A stretch of 64,000 bases of DNA from SAR202 cluster bacterium Io17-Chloro-G2. Its GTDB lineage: Bacteria; Chloroflexota; Dehalococcoidia; Lucifugimonadales; UBA3495. Both the position numbers and the translations under genes were made by a program. Under the pieces are notes generated by a model. That model did no database searches, was not told the origin of the DNA, and worked only from the letters and a program-made list of their open reading frames with translations. The stretch lies in assembly GCA_002816875.1 (NCBI GenBank), contig MUCP01000049.1:1-64000 (forward strand), in the 5' to 3' direction. Positions within the stretch are counted from its first letter, which is position 1; each line of letters starts with the position of its first letter. Below are positions 25,437-33,451 of the stretch, piece by piece.

Positions 25437-26705
25437 GTGAGCATTCTCATCGTTGATGACCAAGAAACCGTCCGGGACGTGTTTGCGAGTGTCCTCGGCA
25501 GTGGCGGTTATACGGATGTGGTAACAGCCGGGTCAGCCATTGAAGCCTTTTCTATCCTCGGTCTGGGTGACCCGTCGGCCGAAATCTTACCTGTTGACCT
25601 GATTCTGATGGATGTCAAAATGCCTGAGTTGGATGGCGTGGAGGCGTGCGCCCGGTTGAAGGCCGATTCCCACTTGAAGGATATTCCAGTCATCATGATC
25701 ACCGGCGACACCGATGTAACACGGTTGACCCAAGCTTTATCCGCCGGGGCCGTGGACTACCTCACCAAACCACCGGATTTCGATGAGATGCTGGCCAGGG
25801 TCGGTTCGGCCATCCAAGCCAAGTGGGAGATGGACCGCCGGAAGTCCGCGTATTTCAATGACCTGCAGGAAAAAAGCCGGAACTTGGAGGCGGCCCTCTC
25901 TGAGTTGGAAATCAAAAACCATGAGTTGGAACAAGCGTCCTTGGCTAAGACCCAGATCCTCTCCACCGTGACCCATGAGTTAAGGACCCCTCTGACCAGC
26001 ATCGTGGGCTACGTGGACAGGATGCTGTCGAGTCAAGACACCCTGGGACCTTTGAACGATAAGCAGCAACGGTACGTTGCAACTGTGCGAAAGAACGCCT
26101 ATCGATTGAAAAAGCTGGTGGACGATCTACTGGACATCAGCCGCATAGAGGCTGGGTGCCTGGAACTGAGCATGGGTAACCTGGACGTGGTGCATGAGAT
26201 CCAAGACTGCATCACGTCCTTGGAGACGCAATTTCAGGAAAAGCAGATCAGGGTTTCTTTGATGCAGGACCCTGACTGCCCCAGCGAGATACTGGTGGAC
26301 CAGCTCAGATTCGCTCAGGTGATAAGCAATCTTCTCAGCAATGCCTGCAAGTATTCGCTGGTTGGAACCACGGTGACCGTTGCGCTCCGGCGTCAGGGGA
26401 ACGCGGTGCAGGTCGAGGTAAGCGATGAGGGCATCGGGATGTCCGAAGAAGACCAGGCCAAGCTATTCACCAAGTTCTTCCGTGCGGACAACTCCTTCAC
26501 CAGGGAGGCGTCGGGGACTGGACTTGGCCTATATATCACCAGGCATTTGGTGGAAGCCCACGGCGGGACGATCTCGATGACTAGCAAAGAAGGTAAAGGC
26601 ACGGCGTTCAGTTGCGTATGGCCCAGTGGGAACGCCGGTTACCAACCGTGGCCCGGTGAAGAGGGATATGTCGAAACAGGGCAAGAGACTTTCGTAAGGT
26701 CTTAG
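25437..26705 (+). CDS. Hybrid sensor: receiver domain fused to histidine kinase
   Basis: A 422-residue soluble protein. Residues 1-125 are a receiver (DD at 7-8, phosphoacceptor Asp59, Thr/Gly switch at 89-90, Lys111). Residues about 138-172 are a coiled coil. Residues 173-245 are HisKA with phospho-His180 in THELRTPLTSI. The rest is HATPase_c with NLLSNACKYS (N box), DEGIGM (G1) and SGTGLGLYI (G2). There is no membrane or sensor domain, so the input is probably phosphate from another kinase, with the receiver controlling kinase output. Start is GTG with AGGGAG five bases upstream. It precedes, by 68 bp, a second receiver protein with an ATPase domain, its likely partner. Confidence 0.93.
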   Translation: MSILIVDDQETVRDVFASVLGSGGYTDVVTAGSAIEAFSILGLGDPSAEILPVDLILMDVKMPELDGVEACARLKADSHLKDIPVIMITGDTDVTRLTQALSAGAVDYLTKPPDFDEMLARVGSAIQAKWEMDRRKSAYFNDLQEKSRNLEAALSELEIKNHELEQASLAKTQILSTVTHELRTPLTSIVGYVDRMLSSQDTLGPLNDKQQRYVATVRKNAYRLKKLVDDLLDISRIEAGCLELSMGNLDVVHEIQDCITSLETQFQEKQIRVSLMQDPDCPSEILVDQLRFAQVISNLLSNACKYSLVGTTVTVALRRQGNAVQVEVSDEGIGMSEEDQAKLFTKFFRADNSFTREASGTGLGLYITRHLVEAHGGTISMTSKEGKGTAFSCVWPSGNAGYQPWPGEEGYVETGQETFVRS

Positions 26706-26773
26706 CTCATATAGGGGGCGGTTGCGGCGAATCGATCTGGAATGACGAAGACTTGGCGGTGGGGAAACTGTAG

Positions 26774-27853
26774 ATGAAAACTGTGCTGGTGGTTGACGAC
26801 GAAAGGGATATTCGAGAACTGTTGGTGGATACCCTGTTGGACGCCGGGTACCTGGTGATTGAGGCCGCCAACGGCGAGTCCGCCCTGGACAGGGCCTCCA
26901 GAGACCAGCCGGACATCATGGTGCTGGACATATCCATGCCTGGGATGGATGGGTATGAGGTCATGCGGCGGCTGAAAATAGAACCGGAAACGCAAGACCT
27001 GCCCGTGATCATGTTGACCGCCGTGCCTGCATCAGTGGGTGAACAGGCCGGAATGGACCTGGGAGCGTCCCACTATATCGGCAAACCGTGGGAGCCGGGG
27101 GAAGTGGAGACAGTGGTCAAGATAGCCTTGGCGGAGCGGGTTGTAAGCGACGAAGCGGCCGATAAGGTCATTCATGTCGAGAACCAGATGCTGGATGATA
27201 AGCTGGGTGGTGGAATACCTATGGGGTCTTTGAACCTTATAGAAGGGGTCGCATCGGCAGGGAAAAGCGTACTTTGCCAGCAACTCACCTATGGGGCCTT
27301 GCAGGGTCACCGCGCCGTAGCCTACTTCACCTCCGAGAGCAACACTGAGGCCCTCGCGCCCCAAATGGCATCCATCGGGATGAAAGTGTCAACCTATCTG
27401 CGAAATGGCGGCCTTCGCATCTATCCCTTGGAAGAGCCTACCTCTGACATGGACCCCAACCGTGTCATGGACCAAATGGTGAAAGATATTCACCGCCTTC
27501 CCAGCCAGTACACGGTGATCGTCGTTGATTCCCTCACCAACCTTGCTGCTTATAGCCAGGAGACCACCGTTACGGGTTTCTTCTCTTTTTGCAAGCGTTT
27601 GTCCGCTCGGGGGAGGACCTTCATTTTGGTGGTCCACTCCGACGCCTTTGAAGAGAAGTTGCTCATCCGCCTTGGCGCTTTGTGTGATACGCATCTAAGG
27701 CTGAACGTGGAAAAGGTGGGGGCTAAGCTGGTGAAGTCGTTGGATGTTTGCAAGATTCGCAATGCCAAGGTCGTCACCGGCGACATCGTCAACTTCGACG
27801 TGGAGCCGGGCTTCGGGATACGAGTCAGTCCAATAGCCATAGCCAGGGCGTAG
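26774..27853 (+). CDS. Response regulator fused to an ArlH/FlaH-like RecA-fold ATPase
   Basis: A 359-residue protein. Residues 1-120 are a receiver with D8, D9, phosphoacceptor D52, Thr82 and Lys104. Residues about 135-355 are a RecA/KaiC-fold ATPase of the ArlH (FlaH) type: DDKLGGGIPMGSLNLIEGVA, Walker A GVASAGKS (158-165), LTYGALQGHRAVAYFTSE, and Walker B VIVVDS with Asp252. The C-terminal MARKER-like region KVVTGDIVNFDVEPGFGIRV is also typical of ArlH. In archaea ArlH binds nucleotide and controls the archaellum motor ATPase. No other archaellum gene is nearby, so the role here is open; phosphorylation may switch nucleotide binding. It sits 68 bp after the hybrid kinase. Confidence 0.88.
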   Translation: MKTVLVVDDERDIRELLVDTLLDAGYLVIEAANGESALDRASRDQPDIMVLDISMPGMDGYEVMRRLKIEPETQDLPVIMLTAVPASVGEQAGMDLGASHYIGKPWEPGEVETVVKIALAERVVSDEAADKVIHVENQMLDDKLGGGIPMGSLNLIEGVASAGKSVLCQQLTYGALQGHRAVAYFTSESNTEALAPQMASIGMKVSTYLRNGGLRIYPLEEPTSDMDPNRVMDQMVKDIHRLPSQYTVIVVDSLTNLAAYSQETTVTGFFSFCKRLSARGRTFILVVHSDAFEEKLLIRLGALCDTHLRLNVEKVGAKLVKSLDVCKIRNAKVVTGDIVNFDVEPGFGIRVSPIAIARA

Positions 27854-28002
27854 CATCTAAGCAGACGTGGAACTCGTAGCTGCCGGCGCTGAAAAGGAGA
27901 TCAGACCGAGCCCGGGCGCCACTCAGTAAACTGCACTCCGTTCACACCCGTTTCGACGTTCGATTCATATATCGCCGCGTGGTCCGCCGTCCAGGATGTC
28001 CT

Positions 28003-28887
28003 CTATGCCACAGCCGGAAGCAATCCAAGGATCTCCCTGGCCTGGGCCGGGGTGGCCGGCTCCCTGCCGTGTTGCCTGGCCATGGCGGCCGCCCAGTCTA
28101 TGTAATCGGCGTTGGACCGGGGCAACGGGTTGTTGGGCAAGAAGGGGCTGTCCTCAAATCCCACCCTGATGTGGGCCCCGGTGGCAATGGCTATGGCGGC
28201 GATGACGAAGGTCTGGGCGCCGCTACTGTGGGCCAGCCAGGTGGCTTCCGGATAAAACTCGCGGATGTTGTCGGTTATCATGAAGTAGTTGCGGGGCGAG
28301 CCAACCATGGATTGGCGTCCATCTCCCCAGTGGGCCGAGGGCTCCACCAGGAAATACCGGCTGCTTTTGATGGTTCCTTCCCTCATGAGGGTAATGGCGT
28401 TGTTCAACATGCCGGTGTCGTGCACGGCCGGCTCCGGGAACGTGCCCCGCTGGTAGCAGGCGTCCAGGGTTGCGATGATGTCCTCGTAACTGTTTGGGCT
28501 GATGGCCGTCCGCCGTCCGCCATTCTGTAGGTCAGGCGCCCAGCGCGCGCCTTGCCCCAGGTTCAAAGACACCATCTCCACAGGGTTGGGGGTCCCCAAA
28601 AGGTAGCCGGTCACTGCTTCCACCGGGGCGTTGGAACGCCGGGCGGTGGTGTAGTTCAATACCAGGTCGCACTGGGCCCTGATCATCGCCGACGTCTGGG
28701 CGTACCATTGGGGGTCGTAGCTGATGCCGCCATCTGTGGTTCGGGCGTGGATGTGGACAATGCAAGCGCCGGCTTCATAACAGCGCACCGCTTCCTGGGC
28801 TACTTCCTGGGGCGTCCACGGAACGTTTGGGTTGTCTTCCCTGCCTCGGCCGCCGTTCAGGCAGGCCTTGATGATTATCCTGTCCAT
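28003..28887 (-). CDS. BKACE-family beta-keto acid cleavage enzyme (DUF849)
   Basis: A 294-residue TIM-barrel protein of the BKACE family (founder: 3-keto-5-aminohexanoate cleavage enzyme, Kce). These Zn-dependent enzymes condense a beta-keto acid with acetyl-CoA and split it to acetoacetate and a CoA ester. Seen are IIIKACLNGGR, ACIVHIHARTTDGG (metal His pair), LNYTTA, MVSLNLGQ, VHDTGML, and HIRVGFEDSPF (usually VGLED). The start at 28887 (MDRIIIKACLNG) fits the family and has GGTGAG upstream; a TTG at 28902 would add five residues. The substrate specificity is not predictable. Confidence 0.9.
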   Translation of the reverse strand: MDRIIIKACLNGGRGREDNPNVPWTPQEVAQEAVRCYEAGACIVHIHARTTDGGISYDPQWYAQTSAMIRAQCDLVLNYTTARRSNAPVEAVTGYLLGTPNPVEMVSLNLGQGARWAPDLQNGGRRTAISPNSYEDIIATLDACYQRGTFPEPAVHDTGMLNNAITLMREGTIKSSRYFLVEPSAHWGDGRQSMVGSPRNYFMITDNIREFYPEATWLAHSSGAQTFVIAAIAIATGAHIRVGFEDSPFLPNNPLPRSNADYIDWAAAMARQHGREPATPAQAREILGLLPAVA

Positions 28888-29031
28888 ACTCACCCAATCC
28901 AAGAACTGCCCGCAGGGGCCCGCCGGCTAAGGTCCGTTGGTCCAAAATACCAGGCCTCCCGCGAATCTATGGTAATATATGGCGAGACTCAAGAGCGGAG
29001 TTCGCAGTCGTGAATCACTGGGGGGCATGAC

Positions 29032-31353
29032 ATGGTGGATTATCAACCAAACGTAGTCCTTTCTACACAAGAATTCAAGGTGGTGGGTTCCAGGCCCATC
29101 CGCCATGACGGGGCCGATAAAGTGACGGGCCGCGCACAGTATGGCGCGGACATTCAACTCCAGGGCTTGTTGCACGGCAAGATTTTGAGAAGCCCCCACG
29201 CCCATGCCAAGATCAAGTCCATCGACGCCAGCAAAGCCTTGGCGATGCCTGGGGTGCACGCGGTGGTGACCTCAGCCGATTGGGAACAGCCTTCGGGCAA
29301 GGTCGAGGACATGGCCGAGGGTTCCATCCACAATCTGCGGTTTATCAGCAACAACGTGCTGGCTTACGATAAGGCCCTTTACAAGGGCCATGCCATAGCG
29401 GCGGTGGCGGCGGACAGCCCTCATCAGGCCGAGCAGGCTTTGGCGGCGATTCAAGTAGACTACGAAGTGCTTAAACCAGTTGTGACCTTCCGGGATGCAT
29501 TAAAGGACGGCGCCCCGATCCTCCACGAACGTTTGCAGAGCCTGTCCAACCCCGGACTGCGGGCTGGTGGCTACAAGCCCGACGACGACACCAGCAAGGG
29601 AACCAACCTTGCCAACCAATTCGAGTTCAATCTAGGCGACATCGAAAAGGGTTTCCAGGAAGCCGATATCATCGTAGAAAAAGAGACCAACACTTCGGCC
29701 GTCCACCAGGGTTACATCGAACCCCACACGGGGACCGCCCGGTGGAACACCGACGGGAGCCTGACCGTATGGTCCAGCACCCAAGGTCACTTCAACGTCA
29801 GAGACCTGATGTCCAGGATGCTGGATTTGCCAGTTTCCAAGATCAAAGTGATACCCATGGAGATCGGCGGCGGTTTCGGCGCCAAGGGAATAATCTATTC
29901 CGAACCGGTGGCGGCCCTTCTGGCCAAGAAGGCCAACCGGCCGGTGAAAGTCACCATGTCCCGCACCGAGGTCTTTGAGGCCAGCGGCCCTACCTCTGGC
30001 ACCAACGTCCGGGTGAAATTGGGCGCTTCCAACGACGGCAAGCTGCTGGCGGCGGAAGCTCATTTGACCTTCGAGTCCGGCGCGTTCCCCGGCTCTCCGG
30101 TGCCCGGCGGCTGCAACTGTATCTTCTCTCCCTACGATATTCCCAACACCTACTTAGAAGGGATAGATGTGGTGGTCAACAAGCCCAAGTCAGCCGCTTA
30201 CCGCGCCCCCGGCGCGCCGGCCGCGGCCTTCGCCATGGAAACGGCGATCGACGAGCTTTGCGAGAAGCTGGGCATGGACGCCATTGAATTTCGATTGCTC
30301 AACACCGCAAAAGAGGGCACCCGCCGGGCCACCGGCCCCCTGATGCCCTACGTGGGCTTCGTGGAAACCCTGAACGCCGCCAAGGAGCACCCCCACTATT
30401 CCGCGCCTTTGCAAGGTCCCAACCAAGGCAGGGGCGTGGCCAGCGGGTTCTGGGGCAACGGCACCGGCCCGGCCAGCGCCGTTGCCATAGTCAACGCCGA
30501 CGGCACCGTGGCCTTGGTGGAAGGCTCCGCGGACCTCAGCGGCACCCGGGTGGCTTTCGCCCAGCAGGCTGCAGAGGTTTTGGGGATCGCCGTGGAAGAC
30601 GTCAAACCGTCGGTGGGCGACACTGAGTCGGTGGGGTTCACCTCCAACAGCGGCGGCAGCGGCGCTACATTCAAGACCGGCTGGGCCTGCTACGAGGCTG
30701 CCCAGGATGTGAAGCGCCAGATGATAGCCCGCGTCGCCAAGGTTTGGGAGGTATCCGAAGATGACGTGGAATACGTTGACGGCGTATTGCAGCACAGATC
30801 CGACCCAGAGCTTAAAATGACCTTCCGGCAGGTGGCTGCCCGGCAGAACGCCACCGGCGGCCCCATAACCGGGAACGCCGGTGTGAATCCCGGCGGAGCG
30901 GGACCGTGCCTTGCCACCCACATAGTGGATGTGGAAGTGGACCCCGACACCGGTAAGGTGACCGTCTTGCGGTACACCGCAGTTCAGGACGTGGGCAAGG
31001 CAATTCACCCAGGGTACGTGGAAGGCCAGATCCAGGGCGGCGCGGTGCAGGGCATCGGCTGGGGGTTGAACGAAGAGTATTTCACCAGCGACCAGGGTGT
31101 GATGATGAATTCCACCTTCCTGGACTATCGTATGCCCACAAGTTTGGACCTTCCCATGATCGACACAGTCATCGTGGAAGTCCCCAATCCCAACCATCCC
31201 TTCGGGGTCCGGGGTGTGGGTGAGGTGCCCATAGTTCCCCCCATGGCTGCCCTTTCCAACGCGATCCACGCCGCCCTTGGCGTGAGGGTCAACCAGCTTC
31301 CCATGACCCCTGGAGCCATTCTGGAGGCCGTTTGGGAAAAGGACGGCAAATAG
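29032..31353 (+). CDS. Xanthine dehydrogenase-family molybdopterin-binding subunit, solitary
   Basis: A 773-residue protein with the a/b-hammerhead domain first (residues about 15-165, GSRPIRHDGADKVTGRAQYG) and the two molybdopterin-binding domains after it. Seen are EIGGGFGAKG, SAAYRAPGAPAAAFAMETA, GGSGATFK, QGGAVQGIGWGLNEE and the catalytic Glu in FGVRGVGEVPIVP (about residue 731). It lacks the AYRCSFR loop of form I CO dehydrogenase, so it is a hydroxylase of unknown substrate (purine, aldehyde or aromatic). Its usual partners, the FAD and 2Fe-2S subunits, are absent from the neighbourhood. A MoaD/ThiS-like gene follows 28 bp downstream. Confidence 0.92.
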   Translation: MVDYQPNVVLSTQEFKVVGSRPIRHDGADKVTGRAQYGADIQLQGLLHGKILRSPHAHAKIKSIDASKALAMPGVHAVVTSADWEQPSGKVEDMAEGSIHNLRFISNNVLAYDKALYKGHAIAAVAADSPHQAEQALAAIQVDYEVLKPVVTFRDALKDGAPILHERLQSLSNPGLRAGGYKPDDDTSKGTNLANQFEFNLGDIEKGFQEADIIVEKETNTSAVHQGYIEPHTGTARWNTDGSLTVWSSTQGHFNVRDLMSRMLDLPVSKIKVIPMEIGGGFGAKGIIYSEPVAALLAKKANRPVKVTMSRTEVFEASGPTSGTNVRVKLGASNDGKLLAAEAHLTFESGAFPGSPVPGGCNCIFSPYDIPNTYLEGIDVVVNKPKSAAYRAPGAPAAAFAMETAIDELCEKLGMDAIEFRLLNTAKEGTRRATGPLMPYVGFVETLNAAKEHPHYSAPLQGPNQGRGVASGFWGNGTGPASAVAIVNADGTVALVEGSADLSGTRVAFAQQAAEVLGIAVEDVKPSVGDTESVGFTSNSGGSGATFKTGWACYEAAQDVKRQMIARVAKVWEVSEDDVEYVDGVLQHRSDPELKMTFRQVAARQNATGGPITGNAGVNPGGAGPCLATHIVDVEVDPDTGKVTVLRYTAVQDVGKAIHPGYVEGQIQGGAVQGIGWGLNEEYFTSDQGVMMNSTFLDYRMPTSLDLPMIDTVIVEVPNPNHPFGVRGVGEVPIVPPMAALSNAIHAALGVRVNQLPMTPGAILEAVWEKDGK

Positions 31354-31381
31354 CGCCTATGTCTCAAGTGGGCGGTTAGCA

Positions 31382-31651
31382 ATGGCGGATGTGTGGATTC
31401 CCACGGGGATGCAAATCCTGACCGATGGCCAGCAGAGGGTCCAGGTTGAAGGGAGGAACGTCCGGCAAATCGTCAACAACCTGGAAACCCAGTTTCCGGG
31501 GACCAAGGCGCGGCTTTTCGATGAGGAAGAGGATGATCTGTTGCCGGGTGTGGCGGTGATCGTCGATGGCGAGGCCAGCCAATTGGGATTGCTGGAACGG
31601 GTCGAAGAGAACAGCGAAGTCCATTTTTTGCCCGCTATCGGAGGCGGTTAA
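31382..31651 (+). CDS. MoaD/ThiS-family sulfur-carrier protein
   Basis: An 89-residue ubiquitin-fold protein ending in the diglycine tail expected for a sulfur carrier (FLPAIGGG). Seen are VRQIVNNLETQFPG (helix), LPGVAVIVDGE and VEENSEVHFLPA. In the family the C-terminal Gly is adenylated by an E1-like enzyme and made a thiocarboxylate for molybdopterin, thiamin or cysteine synthesis. Its position 28 bp after the Mo-hydroxylase suggests a link to cofactor supply or maturation. A terminator follows, so it is the last gene of that transcript. Confidence 0.88.
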   Translation: MADVWIPTGMQILTDGQQRVQVEGRNVRQIVNNLETQFPGTKARLFDEEEDDLLPGVAVIVDGEASQLGLLERVEENSEVHFLPAIGGG

Positions 31652-31704
31652 CCCGGAAGCTTCAAGTGGAAGATCGAAATTTCTAGGGTTGACAGTGTTA
31701 AAAA

Positions 31705-31739
31705 TGACGGGGCGAACCCAAGGGTCCGCCCCGTTTTGA
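31705..31739 (+). terminator. Intrinsic terminator after the MoaD-like gene
   Basis: ACGGGGCG (31707-31714) pairs with CGCCCCGT (31727-31734), with an inner CCC/GGG pair, followed by a T-run. It separates the Mo-hydroxylase unit from the nitroreductase gene. Confidence 0.88.
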
Positions 31740-31770
31740 TTCTCCCTTCCAGACACGGAGGCGCCCAATC

Positions 31771-33405
31771 ATGCAAGATGCCGAATTCCCCCTGGTGGAG
31801 GTCCACTCAAACCGGGACGTCCAGGCTGCGTGGCGGTACCATCGGGATACCAACCATTCTTATCAGAACGTAAACCTAAATTTTCACCGTATGGACTGGG
31901 ACAACCAGCCCATTCCATTTAAGGTCTATACCGGCCTCAAGCCCCGTCAACTCCCAACGGATTTCTCCGCCACCGGGATGACCACGTTTGAAGCGTTGGC
32001 GGATCCCCGCGATTCGGGCGAGGTCGTTCCCACCGTTCATGACTTGGCCGCGCTTTTGTACTATGCGGCGGGGGTTGTCAGGGTGGGCAATCTGCCCGGC
32101 GGCGGCAAGATGTATTTCCGGGCCGCGGCCTGCACCGGCGCCCTCTACCACATTGAGCTTTACCTGGTCTGCGGCAGCGTGGGAGACCTAGAGGCCGGGG
32201 TCTACCACTTCGGCGCCCACGATTTTTCCCTGCGCCAATTACGGGAGGGTGACTACCGGCAGGTGTTGGTGGAGGCCGCCGGCGGCCCCGATGGCATCGG
32301 GGCGGCGGTGGCCCAAGCTCCAGCCATCCTTGTTTTATCCTCGGTGTTCTGGCGCAATTCCTGGAAATACCAGTCAAGGGCTTACAGGCATTCCTTTTGG
32401 GATAGCGGGACCATTCTAGCCAACCTGTTGGCCACCGGCTCCGCACGAGGTATCCCCCAACGGTTGGTCTCGTCATTTGTCGATGGCCCGGTGAACCGGC
32501 TGTTGGGCTTAGACGAAAATACAGAAGTGGCGCTGCAGATGGTGGCGGCCGGCCGTGACTCCCTGCAGCGGTTGCCGTCGGCGCCGGAAGTGACTTGGCT
32601 GGATTGGGAGGTGCAGCCGTATTCCCGCAGCCAGGTCGATTATCCCGCCATCCGTGAGATTCATTCCGCCTCTAGTTTGGCCACGCTGCAAGAATTGGCG
32701 GACATCAGGGCTTCTCAGGGTGGTGCACCGCCACCCGAGGTGGAGGTTAAAGGACCGGCGATCCAACTGGCGGCCAGTTCGGGGCCCGATTCGCCGGTGA
32801 GGACCCCGGTGAGGACCCCGGTGAGGACCCCGGTGAGGACCATAGAAGAGACCATTCAACGCCGGGGTTCCAGCCGCCGTTTCCGGCGGGCGCCCATCGG
32901 TTTTGACCAACTGACCAATATGTTAAGAGGGGCGGCAGCGGGTATTCCCGCCGATTTTTCCACAGGTGTCTCCGATGGGAGCCACGAGCTGTTGAACCAG
33001 ATGTATTTGATCGTCAACGACGTGGATGGACTGCCCTCGGGCAGCTATGTTTTTCATCCCGGACAAGACGTGTTGGAGCAGCTGGAACAGGGGGATTTTA
33101 GGGGCCGGGCGGGCCAGTTGGACCTGGGCCAGGAGCTGGCGGCCGATGCCTCGGTCAACGTCTACTTTCTAACGGATTTGGCCGCGGCGCTGGACCGGTT
33201 CGGCAACCGGGGCTACCGGATGGCCCAGATGGAGGCCGCTATCATGGGGGGCAGGCTATACCTGGGCGCCTACGCCCAGCGGTTGGGCGCCACCGGCCTG
33301 ACGTTCTTTGACGACGACGTGACCCAGTTCTTTTCACCCCATGCCCAGGGTAAAAGCGTCATGTTCCTCACGGCCCTGGGCAGGCCGATGCGGCGGCGGA
33401 CGTAG
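31771..33405 (+). CDS. SagB-type tandem nitroreductase-fold protein
   Basis: A 544-residue protein with two nitroreductase-like halves. The N-terminal half (residues about 60-270) carries HDLAALLYYAAGVVR, RAAACTGALYHIELYLV and YRHSFWDSGTILANLLA; the C-terminal half (350-540) carries IQRRGSSRRFRRAPIGFDQL, YLIVNDVDGLPSGSYVFHPG and GYRMAQMEAAIMGGRLYLGA. This double arrangement is that of SagB-type dehydrogenases, FMN enzymes that oxidise azolines in peptide maturation, but many relatives are stand-alone. No YcaO/SagD or precursor peptide is visible here. A linker at about residues 343-356 repeats PVRT four times, coded by a 12-bp DNA repeat. Confidence 0.87.
   Translation: MQDAEFPLVEVHSNRDVQAAWRYHRDTNHSYQNVNLNFHRMDWDNQPIPFKVYTGLKPRQLPTDFSATGMTTFEALADPRDSGEVVPTVHDLAALLYYAAGVVRVGNLPGGGKMYFRAAACTGALYHIELYLVCGSVGDLEAGVYHFGAHDFSLRQLREGDYRQVLVEAAGGPDGIGAAVAQAPAILVLSSVFWRNSWKYQSRAYRHSFWDSGTILANLLATGSARGIPQRLVSSFVDGPVNRLLGLDENTEVALQMVAAGRDSLQRLPSAPEVTWLDWEVQPYSRSQVDYPAIREIHSASSLATLQELADIRASQGGAPPPEVEVKGPAIQLAASSGPDSPVRTPVRTPVRTPVRTIEETIQRRGSSRRFRRAPIGFDQLTNMLRGAAAGIPADFSTGVSDGSHELLNQMYLIVNDVDGLPSGSYVFHPGQDVLEQLEQGDFRGRAGQLDLGQELAADASVNVYFLTDLAAALDRFGNRGYRMAQMEAAIMGGRLYLGAYAQRLGATGLTFFDDDVTQFFSPHAQGKSVMFLTALGRPMRRRT
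32798..32840. repeat. 12-bp tandem repeat in the nitroreductase linker
   Basis: GGTGAGGACCCC recurs nearly four times in frame, coding PVRT repeats in the linker between the two nitroreductase halves. Copy number of such repeats can change by slippage without shifting the frame. Confidence 0.85.
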
Positions 33406-33451
33406 CTACCTGGGGATCAGCATATTTCGACGAACAAGGGGAGGTTGGGTG

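Noticed and set aside
26774..27853. KaiC circadian-clock protein
   Set aside because: There is only one RecA-fold domain, and its sequence blocks fit ArlH better; no KaiA or KaiB genes are seen.
30190..31269. A 359-codon frame opposite the Mo-hydroxylase gene
   Set aside because: It mirrors a clearly coding strand and gives a His/Gly-rich product with no family features.
29032..31353. Aerobic CO dehydrogenase large subunit (coxL)
   Set aside because: The diagnostic AYRCSFR loop is absent, as are coxM and coxS.
31771..33405. Thiazole/oxazole-modified microcin cluster
   Set aside because: No YcaO/SagD, SagC or precursor peptide gene is seen around the SagB-like protein.
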